A stretch of DNA of 64,000 bases from Paracoccaceae bacterium. Lineage in GTDB: Bacteria > Pseudomonadota > Alphaproteobacteria > Rhodobacterales > Rhodobacteraceae. Positions within the stretch are counted from its first letter, which is position 1; each line of letters begins with the position of its first letter. Positions 17,612-25,480 of the stretch are shown here, piece by piece. Where the stretch lies: assembly GCA_013214575.1 (NCBI GenBank), contig JABSSD010000054.1:34039-98038 (forward strand). Reading direction: 5' to 3'. The notes beneath the pieces were generated by a model, which worked only from the letters and a program-made list of their open reading frames with translations, did not search any database and was not told the origin of the DNA. Made by a program: the position numbers and the translations under genes.

Positions 17612-17627
17612 AAAACCCCTTGCGGGG
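17612..17627 (-). terminator. Short GCAA-loop terminator after the eight-gene signalling operon
   Basis: On the minus strand CCCC-GCAA-GGGG is followed by TTTT. The stem is only four base pairs but has a stable GNRA-type loop and a T-run. It lies 60 bases past the last gene of the kinase/GTPase operon and just upstream of the nicotinate operon promoter, so it would separate the two. Confidence 0.5.
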
Positions 17628-17686
17628 CTGCCAGAGAGCAGGTTTTGGATCGGATCAGGTCGGGAGGGGGGGAGCTGGGGAGCTGG

Positions 17687-18502
17687 CTACGGCGCAGCGA
17701 ACACCATCTGCCAGGCTGCGTCCGCAGCTGCCAGATGCTGGGCTGGCAAGGCAATCAGCAAGGTCTCGGTCTGGTCACAGGCGACCATGAGTTTTATCTC
17801 ACTGGATATCGACAGCAGCAGATAGTGGGGTGTCTTGTCCGGCAGCCTCAGGGGGTGGCGGTTTTTCTGTTTTGCGGCCCGATCGGTTGCGGCCAGCGTC
17901 GCAAGCTGGCGGCATAAAGGTGCCGGGCCGTGACAGCGGTTTTGACCGGCGGTCTCAACCTGTAAAACCCAGGCGTCAGCCGAGGCGCTGATCATGGTCA
18001 GCAGCCGTGCCAGCCGGCTGTCCTGTTGCGGCAATGCAAGGCATTCGGCAAGCTGAGACGCCGAGCAGCTGTCGGTCTCGAGCCCGGTCTCACAGATCTG
18101 CCGGGTGATCCGAAAGCCGGTGTCCCGGTATCGGGCCGACAGGTGGTGCAGGCGTTCGGCATAGATCTGCGCCGCCGGGGTCTGGCCCCTGTGATCCGCC
18201 GCCGCTGCCGCCGCCGTCGGGGCGGTCTGCTCGGTCAGATCCAGCGACAGCAGCCTGCGCTGGCTGACAAGCAATCTGGCAACGACGACCTGACCAAAAT
18301 ACAAGGTCAACTGCCGGGGCAACATGACCTCATCAATTGCAGCCAGCAGGCTGCGCGTCAGGCTGGCTTGGCCCTGGGCGGCATCGCGTCGCTCAGCTTG
18401 CAGGTCCGAGACATCGGCGCTGAGCCGCAGCAGAGCCTGCCTCAACGGGCTGGTGGCATTGTCCTGCCCGGGCAAAAGATCCGCGTTCAAAGGTGACATC
18501 AT
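17687..18502 (-). CDS. Unknown protein at the end of the kinase/GTPase operon
   Basis: A 271-residue protein I do not recognise. It has no signal peptide or clear membrane segment. Residues 25-50 are helical and Gln/Ala rich (LSADVSDLQAERRDAAQGQ), the middle contains an Ala-rich linker, and the C-terminal third (HYLLLSISSEIKLMVACDQT) looks like alternating strands of an alpha/beta domain. It overlaps the preceding small gene by 4 bases, so it belongs to the operon and is probably a dedicated partner of the GTPases. Cys-containing sites (CETGLETDSCSAS) are unusual for the neighbourhood. Confidence 0.65.
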   Translation of the reverse strand: MMSPLNADLLPGQDNATSPLRQALLRLSADVSDLQAERRDAAQGQASLTRSLLAAIDEVMLPRQLTLYFGQVVVARLLVSQRRLLSLDLTEQTAPTAAAAAADHRGQTPAAQIYAERLHHLSARYRDTGFRITRQICETGLETDSCSASQLAECLALPQQDSRLARLLTMISASADAWVLQVETAGQNRCHGPAPLCRQLATLAATDRAAKQKNRHPLRLPDKTPHYLLLSISSEIKLMVACDQTETLLIALPAQHLAAADAAWQMVFAAP

Positions 18503-18888
18503 GCCCCCTCGGACAGGTCGCTCAGCAAGTCCATTGCCGGGGTCACAAGGGCCTGGGCGCTGCGCTCACTATCACAGACCGCTAGAATGGCATCGTTTGC
18601 GGTGGAGGCTGTCGCGCCGGGCCTGCGGATATATATCCGGGTTTCCTGCGCGGTGACGACGATCACCGTGGCGGCGCCATCGCTGGGCGCTGTGATCGGA
18701 GCCGCAAGGGCATCCTGCAGGTGAAACCCCTCCTCGGCCTGGGCGCAGAGCTGGTCCAGGTATTCTTGCCGGTGCTGGATCGCGGCACTGCTGCGCAGCA
18801 CCAGCCGGCTGCCGAGATCACCAAAGGCAACCAGGCCACATCCGGCAGTGGTCTCACGCAGGGAAGTCAGCCGTGCGGCTATGTCCAT
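18499..18888 (-). CDS. Small protein, possibly Roadblock/LC7-like
   Basis: A 129-residue protein starting MDIAARLTSLRE. The order helix, strand pair (GCGLVAFGDLGSRLVLRSS), long helix (HRQEYLDQLCAQAEEGF), strands (TVIVVTAQETRIYIRRPG, DAILAVCD) and a final helix resembles the Roadblock/LC7 fold, whose bacterial members such as MglB act on small GTPases. This is a pattern judgement without alignment. The ATG at 18888 follows a GGGGG run; a GTG at 18909 is the other option. It lies between a dynamin-like gene and the unknown last gene. Confidence 0.55.
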   Translation of the reverse strand: MDIAARLTSLRETTAGCGLVAFGDLGSRLVLRSSAAIQHRQEYLDQLCAQAEEGFHLQDALAAPITAPSDGAATVIVVTAQETRIYIRRPGATASTANDAILAVCDSERSAQALVTPAMDLLSDLSEGA

Positions 18889-18930
18889 CTGGGGCCCCCG
18901 CAGCGGCACCCGCTGGCTGGCTGGCGCGCC

Positions 18931-19890
18931 CTATTCATCATGCGTTGCCAATCTGGGGTGACGGTCGGTCGGCCGCTGCCCCCGTCTTTCCGCCTTGACC
19001 CGGCGGGGCACCACATAGTCCTCAGCCGGGGCAGAGGACGGGTTGATTGGGGCTTCGTGCTCCGGCTCGACGATGTCGCGAATATCACCAATGGCAAAGA
19101 CCTCGGCCTGCATAATCTCCTCGGGGGAGCGGTCACGGGCGGTCTGTTCACCGGTTGCCATGGCGGTAGCCGCAGTGGACAGGGGTCTGTCGAGCAGCGT
19201 TTCAACCAGGAATTCAACAAGCCTGTCGGCGCCGCTGGCTTTCCAGGCCTCCACGTCGTCATCCGCCTGCAGGGCTTGGCTTAGGGATACCGGAAAGATC
19301 CTGTCGAACAGCGCGCCGGTTTCCCTAGCGACCCTGGCCACCACCCGGCTGCGGTCCCGGTCGTTGCACAGCTTGTCGAAATGGGTGATCAGCAGGATGT
19401 TGGGGCCGGTCACCGTCTCGGCGATATGGTCCCAGACCGCCGCTTCGGACTGGCGCCAGGCCTGGGTCGCATGGGTGCACCAGATCACTCCGTCCACCTC
19501 GGGCATCAGCGATTGCCAGACCTCGGGCGCCATGTTGGGGTCGGAAATCCCCGGCATGTCGATCAGATCGCACAGGGTCAGCGCATCGGAGGGAAAGAAC
19601 AGCCGTATCATCGCCGTGTCCTGCATCTGGATCTCGCCCAGATCGTCCAGTGAGACCGCTGTCTGGCTGCCGTCGGTGGAGACCACATAGGCCGCGTCGT
19701 CGCCGTAAGATATCCACACCGGCGGCAGCCGCGTGGCGGTGACGCGGGTGGGCAGGATCTGTCGGCTGACCAGCAGGTTGGTCAGGGTGCTTTTACCGGC
19801 GCTGAATTCGCCCATGAGCGCCAGACGCGGCTTGCGCTGGGGCGCGGAGGGTTGGCTGTCGGGGCTTGGCATGGCTGTCTCCTGCGTCAT
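18931..19890 (-). CDS. Dynamin-like GTPase, short form
   Basis: A 319-residue GTP-binding protein of the dynamin-like/GTPase superfamily. G1 is GEFSAGKS at 27-34, a threonine-rich switch follows (TRVTATRLPP), G3 is DMPG at 111-114 and the G4 position reads ITHFDK at 168-173, where a TKxD-like motif is expected. The C-terminal 80 residues are acidic then basic and probably disordered. No membrane helix is present, so membrane binding, if any, would need a partner. It overlaps the larger dynamin gene by 4 bases. Confidence 0.82.
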   Translation of the reverse strand: MTQETAMPSPDSQPSAPQRKPRLALMGEFSAGKSTLTNLLVSRQILPTRVTATRLPPVWISYGDDAAYVVSTDGSQTAVSLDDLGEIQMQDTAMIRLFFPSDALTLCDLIDMPGISDPNMAPEVWQSLMPEVDGVIWCTHATQAWRQSEAAVWDHIAETVTGPNILLITHFDKLCNDRDRSRVVARVARETGALFDRIFPVSLSQALQADDDVEAWKASGADRLVEFLVETLLDRPLSTAATAMATGEQTARDRSPEEIMQAEVFAIGDIRDIVEPEHEAPINPSSAPAEDYVVPRRVKAERRGQRPTDRHPRLATHDE

Positions 19891-21950
19891 GCGGTGTATT
19901 TTCCAAGGGTGGTCAACGCGGCCTGGGTTATATCCTGTCGTTGCTGTTGCCCCTGGCTGGCGAAAAGGTCCTGAACGTCCTGATCCTGTCGACAGTGATC
20001 GGCGATTTCCATTAAGATATTGCGTTGGTCCTCAAAAAAGATCTGCAATCCGGCGAGGGTGCTGGCGCGGGTATCGGCGGTCTGAACCTGCTTGAGTTGG
20101 GTCATGAAATCCTCAGTTTCACCGCAGATCAGCTGTTGGAAGTTTTTCACAAACGCCTTGTAACCGCGGGTGCGCCGCCACCAGGAGCTCCACCAGTTGT
20201 CATTGAAATCCAGTGCAATTGTCTGACCCAGCGCCACAGGAGAGGGCACTGTTGGCGCCTCGGGTACCGAAATCTGAATGCCCTCCACCGCCGCGCCAAA
20301 CCCCGCATACAGCAGCCCGGCCACCTCTTGCACGGCCAGCTCATAGCGCGCCAGCGCGGTGGCCTGCGCCCGGCTGGCCATCACCGAATAGGCCGATTTC
20401 AGCAGCAGTCGCAGCCCAGTGGCATCGTATTCCCAGACACAGGCCTCGCCCCAGCGTTCCAGATGGTCGATCAGCGAATGGGTGGCGCGGCTTACAAATG
20501 TGGCATGGGCCCGGTCCGCCCGCGCGCGAAAGGCGTCAAACACCGCGTCGATCTCATCCTCCAGCGCCGCCACCTGGGAGGCGACGATCTGCTCAAACCG
20601 GATCTCGATGTCGCGTATGTTCAGGGCCGTGCCCGGATTGCTGCCGCTGATCATCACTGCCAGCGCCGCCTGTTGGCCGGTGGTCATGGTGATGGCTGAG
20701 CTGGCAACGCGGGCCAGCAGCGGGGCGCCCAGATCCTTGACGATGCGGTTTGAAATTGAGCGGAGCAGCGCCGGCAGGCCAGACAGGGCCCAGGCCATTT
20801 CCTGCGGCGATTGATCCGGGTCAGCGGCGGTAAGCCCGACTTTGGCCCAGTTCAGCAAGGCGGCACCGCTGGCGCCCTGCATCTCCTCCAGCTCACCGGT
20901 CAGCACCCGACCGGCCCAATAGGCGCTGCCAAAAATGATCTCGGCATCCTTGGGCCCGTGGTGACTGTCTAATGTCTGGCGGATGCTGGCCTCGATCTCG
21001 GGGATCTGATTGGCCGGGTCCGCCAGTTCGTCGATGCGGTTGACAAAGATCACCACCTCACGGGATTTCAGGGTCGAGATCATCCGGATCAGCCCCATAT
21101 CCACCGAGGTCAGCGCCTGACTGGCAGAGAGCACCACCACGCAGATACGGCTGTCGCGGATCGCCTGAATGGTCACCTGTTCGCGCATCATGAAGGTGTC
21201 ATTGACGCCGGGGGTGTCGCGCAGGCACAGCGCAATGGGCAGGGTGGGGCTGTTCAGATACAGATCGGCCGAGCGGGTGATATCGGCAAACCGGCCCTGA
21301 CTGTCCTCGCCGTCCCCGCCCGGCTCCAGATCAAAGTCATCGCCCAGGCAGATATAGCGTTCGATCAGGGCCTTGTCGAAATACTCGTATTCATGGGTCT
21401 GCCCCATCAGCAATTCAAACTTGCGGCCCAGCCGGTTGCGCGACCGCTCGCGCATTTGTTCGATCTGGGTCCGGATTTTCGCCAGCTCACCTTCGGCCCC
21501 AGCCCGGTCCGCCATCTCGCCAATGCGGCCACCCTTGGTCAGCAGACGGTCCCATTCGGCCTCGGTCATGAACTGAAAACGGGCACTGGTTTCAACCCGG
21601 GCATCGCCCGGCGTCAGGTGTAGCGAGGTCACCACCGAGGTCCAGGGATTGACGTCCGAGGGCAGCAGATCAGCCCAGCCGCTCATCGCGTTGACCAGCG
21701 AGGTCTTGCCCGATTTCACCTGTCCTAACAGGGTGATGCAGGGCTCAAATCCGGCCAGATCTTTTTTCAGGCGCAACAGAGTGCGCTGGGCCTTGTCGCC
21801 GGTCTGCGCCGCCAAAGCCTCCAGCGCGCCGTCCAGATCGGCCATCTGGGCGGCCAGCTCGGCAAGCGGTTCCATCCCAGCGTTCAGATTGATCGGGCGC
21901 GCGGCGGCATCAATATGGGTCATTCGGTCGATCTGTGGCTGCATGTTCAT
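19887..21950 (-). CDS. Dynamin-family protein, long form
   Basis: A 687-residue dynamin-like protein with a complete GTPase domain: G1 GQVKSGKT at 76-83, a Pro/Thr switch (NPWTSVVTS) near 101-109, G3 DTPG at 245-248 and G4 NRID at 304-307. A long helical stalk follows. Near 583-597 the segment NDNWWSSWWRRTRGY, rich in Trp and Arg, is a good candidate for the lipid-contacting tip. Bacterial dynamins remodel or protect membranes. It sits 27 bases after the 405-residue GTPase-like gene and is coupled to the short dynamin gene. Confidence 0.88.
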   Translation of the reverse strand: MNMQPQIDRMTHIDAAARPINLNAGMEPLAELAAQMADLDGALEALAAQTGDKAQRTLLRLKKDLAGFEPCITLLGQVKSGKTSLVNAMSGWADLLPSDVNPWTSVVTSLHLTPGDARVETSARFQFMTEAEWDRLLTKGGRIGEMADRAGAEGELAKIRTQIEQMRERSRNRLGRKFELLMGQTHEYEYFDKALIERYICLGDDFDLEPGGDGEDSQGRFADITRSADLYLNSPTLPIALCLRDTPGVNDTFMMREQVTIQAIRDSRICVVVLSASQALTSVDMGLIRMISTLKSREVVIFVNRIDELADPANQIPEIEASIRQTLDSHHGPKDAEIIFGSAYWAGRVLTGELEEMQGASGAALLNWAKVGLTAADPDQSPQEMAWALSGLPALLRSISNRIVKDLGAPLLARVASSAITMTTGQQAALAVMISGSNPGTALNIRDIEIRFEQIVASQVAALEDEIDAVFDAFRARADRAHATFVSRATHSLIDHLERWGEACVWEYDATGLRLLLKSAYSVMASRAQATALARYELAVQEVAGLLYAGFGAAVEGIQISVPEAPTVPSPVALGQTIALDFNDNWWSSWWRRTRGYKAFVKNFQQLICGETEDFMTQLKQVQTADTRASTLAGLQIFFEDQRNILMEIADHCRQDQDVQDLFASQGQQQRQDITQAALTTLGKYTA

Positions 21951-21977
21951 GAGGATCTGGCCCGGTGGGGGTGGGGG

Positions 21978-23195
21978 TTATTGAGAGATATCATCGGCGA
22001 TCTCCCTTTTTAGTTGCAGCAACAAGGTGACGGCATCCACGGCGGCATCTTCGCCGCGCTCCAGCTGGCACAGGATCAGCAGCTCTTCGCCGTCCTGCGC
22101 GCCGTCCAGCGCTGCCTGCACCTGTGGTGCGGTGTTTTGCGACGCCAGCAGGGTTTTGGACAGCTCTCTGACGGTGTCCATACAGGTTGCAAGGATCGCG
22201 TCGGCATTTGCGGCGCCCTCTGTCTCGGCCAGCATCTGATGCGCGCGCGCCTGCAGCAGGTCCAGGGTGGTGTGCAGAAGGTCGTCGGTTGGCGTGTTCT
22301 GTGGCAAAGGGGCTGGCTTGGGGGCCGTTTCGGTCCGCCGCCACTGTTGATCCGCGACTTTGGGGGCGAACTGGCGCACCAGCATCTCGGCCTGATCCAC
22401 GTCCGAGGCGCGCCCCAGTTCGACCTGTTTCAGCACATCGCGGGCCAGTTGCCTGCCACCGCTGGACTGCCACAGCTGGGCGTTGACGGATTGTCCGGCG
22501 GTCTGCGCGGTGATGGCCTGAACCGCGGCCAGGGGGTAGACGCCGAGAAATTGCTCGGCGGCAAAGCCATCCAGCCCGGCCAGCAGGCTGGTCAAGGTGC
22601 CGCGCATGATCTGGCGATCCGCCATGGTCAGCACCAGAAAGCTGTGGTCTTTTTTTGCATCTGGAACCGCCGCCCAGAGGGCCTGCTCGGCCGGGGTGAA
22701 GGCCTCGCTGCACCACAGGATGACATCCGCATGGCGGGCGGCGCGTTGCAGGGTGTTATGGTTTTGCTCGGCTGAACCGGAGAGCGAAATCTCGACAAAG
22801 CTGTGGCCTTGCAGCCGGGTGTCGGGCAGCTCTTGCCGCAGGCGAACCGCGTCGGGGGGCAGGGCGGCCTGGGCGAGGGTGCCGGGATGCCAGCTGGTTC
22901 TGCCGTCTGGCGTCTCGATTTCGATGCGGGCCTCGGGGCCATAGCAGATTTCGATAATGGGGGCCGGAATGGCGGCGGCGCCGTGGCGGCAAATCACCGA
23001 CTGGCCCAGCATCATGTTGATCACCGTCGATTTGCCACTGCCGGGCTGGCCGATAACCATGACCTGCACCGGCCTGTCCAGCCGCTGCAACAGCTGCTGG
23101 CCCCAGTCAAAACAGTTCGGCGGCAAGCCCTGCTGGCTCAGCGTCTGCTGCAACTGGTCGAACAAGGGGCTTTGGGCGGGGTCTGGATCTGTCAT
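21978..23195 (-). CDS. P-loop GTPase-like protein with degenerate G motifs
   Basis: A 405-residue protein with a good P-loop, GQPGSGKST at 49-57, preceded by the strand VQVMVIG. The expected DxxG is not visible: the region reads FVEISLSGSAEQN. The G4 position is LTMAD instead of N/TKxD. The C-terminal half is helical. It may be a nucleotide-binding scaffold or an inactive partner of the two dynamin-like proteins rather than a full GTPase. The start overlaps the phosphatase stop by 4 bases. Confidence 0.75.
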   Translation of the reverse strand: MTDPDPAQSPLFDQLQQTLSQQGLPPNCFDWGQQLLQRLDRPVQVMVIGQPGSGKSTVINMMLGQSVICRHGAAAIPAPIIEICYGPEARIEIETPDGRTSWHPGTLAQAALPPDAVRLRQELPDTRLQGHSFVEISLSGSAEQNHNTLQRAARHADVILWCSEAFTPAEQALWAAVPDAKKDHSFLVLTMADRQIMRGTLTSLLAGLDGFAAEQFLGVYPLAAVQAITAQTAGQSVNAQLWQSSGGRQLARDVLKQVELGRASDVDQAEMLVRQFAPKVADQQWRRTETAPKPAPLPQNTPTDDLLHTTLDLLQARAHQMLAETEGAANADAILATCMDTVRELSKTLLASQNTAPQVQAALDGAQDGEELLILCQLERGEDAAVDAVTLLLQLKREIADDISQ

Positions 23196-24133
23196 GCGAT
23201 GTCGCCATTCAAGATATGAAAAGAGGTAATGCCTTTGGATCTGGAGGCCGAGGCCATGATGGTGATGGTGTTGGATTTTGCCCTTGAACCCTGCGGCTGG
23301 ATCGGCGGTTTGGCGGGCTGCGCCTGTGGTGCGGCGGCTAGGAGCTGATCCGAGACCTTGATGACGCAGAACGAGATATTGTCCTGTTCCGGGTCGTTCA
23401 AGCGGTGCAGGCAGCCCATCAGCGCCGCGCTGATGTCGCTGCTCGACTGGTCTTGCCGGGCGGTCAGGACCTCAGTGATCACGCTGTCCTCCAGATATTG
23501 CAAGCCGTCGCTGGCGGCGATCACGATGTCTTTGTGGCGCAGGGTAAAGGCTGTGCTGCGGCAATCAATGCGAGCAATCTGCTGACCGGACAGCACCGAG
23601 GTCAGGCAGGCGCGGTCCGGATGGCTGTGGGCCTGTTCCACCGACATCAACCCCTGCGTCACCCGCGCATCCAGCTGCGCGGCAAGCGAATGTTCATCGT
23701 TCAGCCGCCGCAAGCCTCCGTCGCGAAACAGATACAGCGGCGAGTCGCCGACCGAGATCCAGTACAGCCGGTCCTGAAACAGCACCGGCGCCAGAAGGGT
23801 GGCCCCCATACCGCCGGCGCTGGCGTTCTGGGCGGCGTAATGGCCGACACAATCATTGGCCGCCCGCGCCGCCGCTGAGAGGGCCTGGGTGATCTGCGCC
23901 TCCAACTCTTGCGGCGCATCGGCGCGGAATTTCAGCTCGCTGAACACCTCGGTGACCACGATCTTGCTGGCAATGTCCCCGGCGGCATGACCGCCCATAC
24001 CATCCGCCAGGACCACAAACCCCAAGCCGGCACCGGCCATAAAATCTGAGGCGACGGCATCTTCCTGCCGTTCGCGCCGCCCCCGGCTGATTGCGGTGGC
24101 GGCATCATAAGTGAACTGGAGCTCAGGCCCCAT
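23192..24133 (-). CDS. PP2C-family protein phosphatase
   Basis: A 313-residue Ser/Thr phosphatase of the PPM/PP2C family. The metal-binding motifs are in place: RERQEDAV near 20-27, VLADGMGGHAAGD at 41-53, GMGATLLAPV, SVGDSPLYLF, AASDGLQYL and the final PEQDNIS. A Pro/Gln-rich tail of about 60 residues follows the catalytic domain. It should reverse phosphorylation by the kinase of this operon. The start MGPELQFTYD at 24133 overlaps the FHA gene by 11 bases; an open upstream extension lies inside that gene. Confidence 0.92.
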   Translation of the reverse strand: MGPELQFTYDAATAISRGRRERQEDAVASDFMAGAGLGFVVLADGMGGHAAGDIASKIVVTEVFSELKFRADAPQELEAQITQALSAAARAANDCVGHYAAQNASAGGMGATLLAPVLFQDRLYWISVGDSPLYLFRDGGLRRLNDEHSLAAQLDARVTQGLMSVEQAHSHPDRACLTSVLSGQQIARIDCRSTAFTLRHKDIVIAASDGLQYLEDSVITEVLTARQDQSSSDISAALMGCLHRLNDPEQDNISFCVIKVSDQLLAAAPQAQPAKPPIQPQGSRAKSNTITIMASASRSKGITSFHILNGDIA

Positions 24134-25451
24134 GCCCGGCTTCGCTCTGTGGGGTCTCGGACCAGCCAAACTCGGGGCCGCAGAGCGGCACAAACCGCAA
24201 CGTCGTTTCGCCAATGCGGATCAGATCCCCGGTGGCCAGCTCTTCGGTGCTGAGAACCGGGCGGTCGTTGCGGCGCACCAGATTGGCCTTGCCGCCGTGA
24301 CCGATGAAAAAGCTGTTTTGCTCGGGGTCAAAGGCAATGGCGGCGTGATTGGCGCGCGAGATACTGTTGTCGCCAAAATCCAGCCGCACGGTCTGATCTT
24401 CACCGCGGCCGATAATGGTGACGCCGCTGAACAGGGTAAAGGTGGCGCCGCGTCCGGGACCCTTGACCACCGCCAGCCAGCCGACGGGGTATTGGGTGTA
24501 GCCCGAGGTCGCAGTGTCCTCGGCGCGGGCAAAGGGATCGGCGCCTGCGGCCTGACCGGGGTTGAATCCCAGCAGACGGGTTTTGACCCGGCCGGCCTTG
24601 CTGGAGCCGCGCCCCATGGCAGGCGAGGGCACGTCGATTGGCTGGGCCGGATCGGGGTGGGTGGAGGCGGGTCGGGCGAGGTCAGCGCGGGCCGGAGCGG
24701 CCTGCGGTGCTGTCTCGACCTGCGGTGCCGTCTCAACCTGCGGTGCTGGGGCGCCAAGGCTGGGCTGAACGGGTGTTTCCGGTGCCGCATTTTGTAGTGC
24801 GCGCTCTACCGGTGGCTGGGCAACTGGCGGTTGGGCAATTGGCGTGCGGTCCACTGGGGGCAGGACAACTGGGGTCAGGACAATAGGGGCCGGATCAACC
24901 GCGGCTGGAGTATCGGCTTTTTGGCGTATCGGGGCCGGATGCTGGACCGGTGACTGGGCCGCTGGGGTAGGGGCTTGGTCGGGGGCTGGCCCGTCGGCGA
25001 CAGCGGGCTGGGCCTCAGGCGGGTCCAGATCAAGGCTGCGCAGCCGGGTTTGGGTGCGGGTGAACCGCTTAAAGGGCCTCTCCTGCGGCGCCTGTTCCCG
25101 GGGCGCGGCCGCGGCCACAAGGCGTTGAAAATCCACATCCGAAAGATCGCTCTCGGGGTTGCCAATAGACGCCAGCACTGGCTGCGGTTTGGCGGGCGCC
25201 GCAAAGGCATCGGACGCCGCCAGTGGGGTTTCTTCGGGTAAAACCGGTGGGTGGTCAGGCACTTCGGCGGCTTTGCTTTGCGGCTCTGACACCTGAAACC
25301 GGCTGTCCAGAGGAAAGGGATCCGCCGCTGGGCCGGCTTCCGACAGGATCGAGGCCATGACGTCGTGATCTGATCTGGCGTCGGCAACCTGCCCCCTATT
25401 GGGAGAGTTCTGCTCGCGCTTGTCGGCGATGATGTCTCGGATGAATTTCAT
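24123..25451 (-). CDS. FHA-domain protein with long disordered linker
   Basis: A 442-residue protein with a C-terminal forkhead-associated domain, a phosphothreonine reader. The FHA signatures are TIIGRGEDQTVRLDF and NSISRANHAAIAF near 370-395. Residues 1-320 are Pro/Ala/Gln rich and repeat-bearing. Just before the FHA domain is AEDTATSGYTQYP, a Thr cluster placed like the phosphorylated motif of GarA-type FHA proteins, so the kinase may switch it between binding itself and binding partners; this is inference. It starts with MKFIRDIIADKR, 29 bases after the kinase stop. Confidence 0.88.
   Translation of the reverse strand: MKFIRDIIADKREQNSPNRGQVADARSDHDVMASILSEAGPAADPFPLDSRFQVSEPQSKAAEVPDHPPVLPEETPLAASDAFAAPAKPQPVLASIGNPESDLSDVDFQRLVAAAAPREQAPQERPFKRFTRTQTRLRSLDLDPPEAQPAVADGPAPDQAPTPAAQSPVQHPAPIRQKADTPAAVDPAPIVLTPVVLPPVDRTPIAQPPVAQPPVERALQNAAPETPVQPSLGAPAPQVETAPQVETAPQAAPARADLARPASTHPDPAQPIDVPSPAMGRGSSKAGRVKTRLLGFNPGQAAGADPFARAEDTATSGYTQYPVGWLAVVKGPGRGATFTLFSGVTIIGRGEDQTVRLDFGDNSISRANHAAIAFDPEQNSFFIGHGGKANLVRRNDRPVLSTEELATGDLIRIGETTLRFVPLCGPEFGWSETPQSEAGHGA
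24702..24748 (+). repeat. 18-base tandem repeat inside the FHA gene linker
   Basis: Two full copies and one partial copy of an 18-mer beginning CTGCGGTGCTGTCTCGAC encode the PQVETA repeats of the FHA protein. Similar looser repeats follow at about 24810-24890 (PPV, PIV units). They mark a flexible linker and are likely to vary in length between strains. Confidence 0.55.
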
Positions 25452-25480
25452 GGGAGGTCCTTTTCGCGGGTGGCGGCGGG

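Noticed and set aside
24221..24790. Arg/Pro-rich frame within the FHA gene region
   Set aside because: Low-complexity shadow of the Pro/Ala-rich linker; the other frame has a proper FHA domain.
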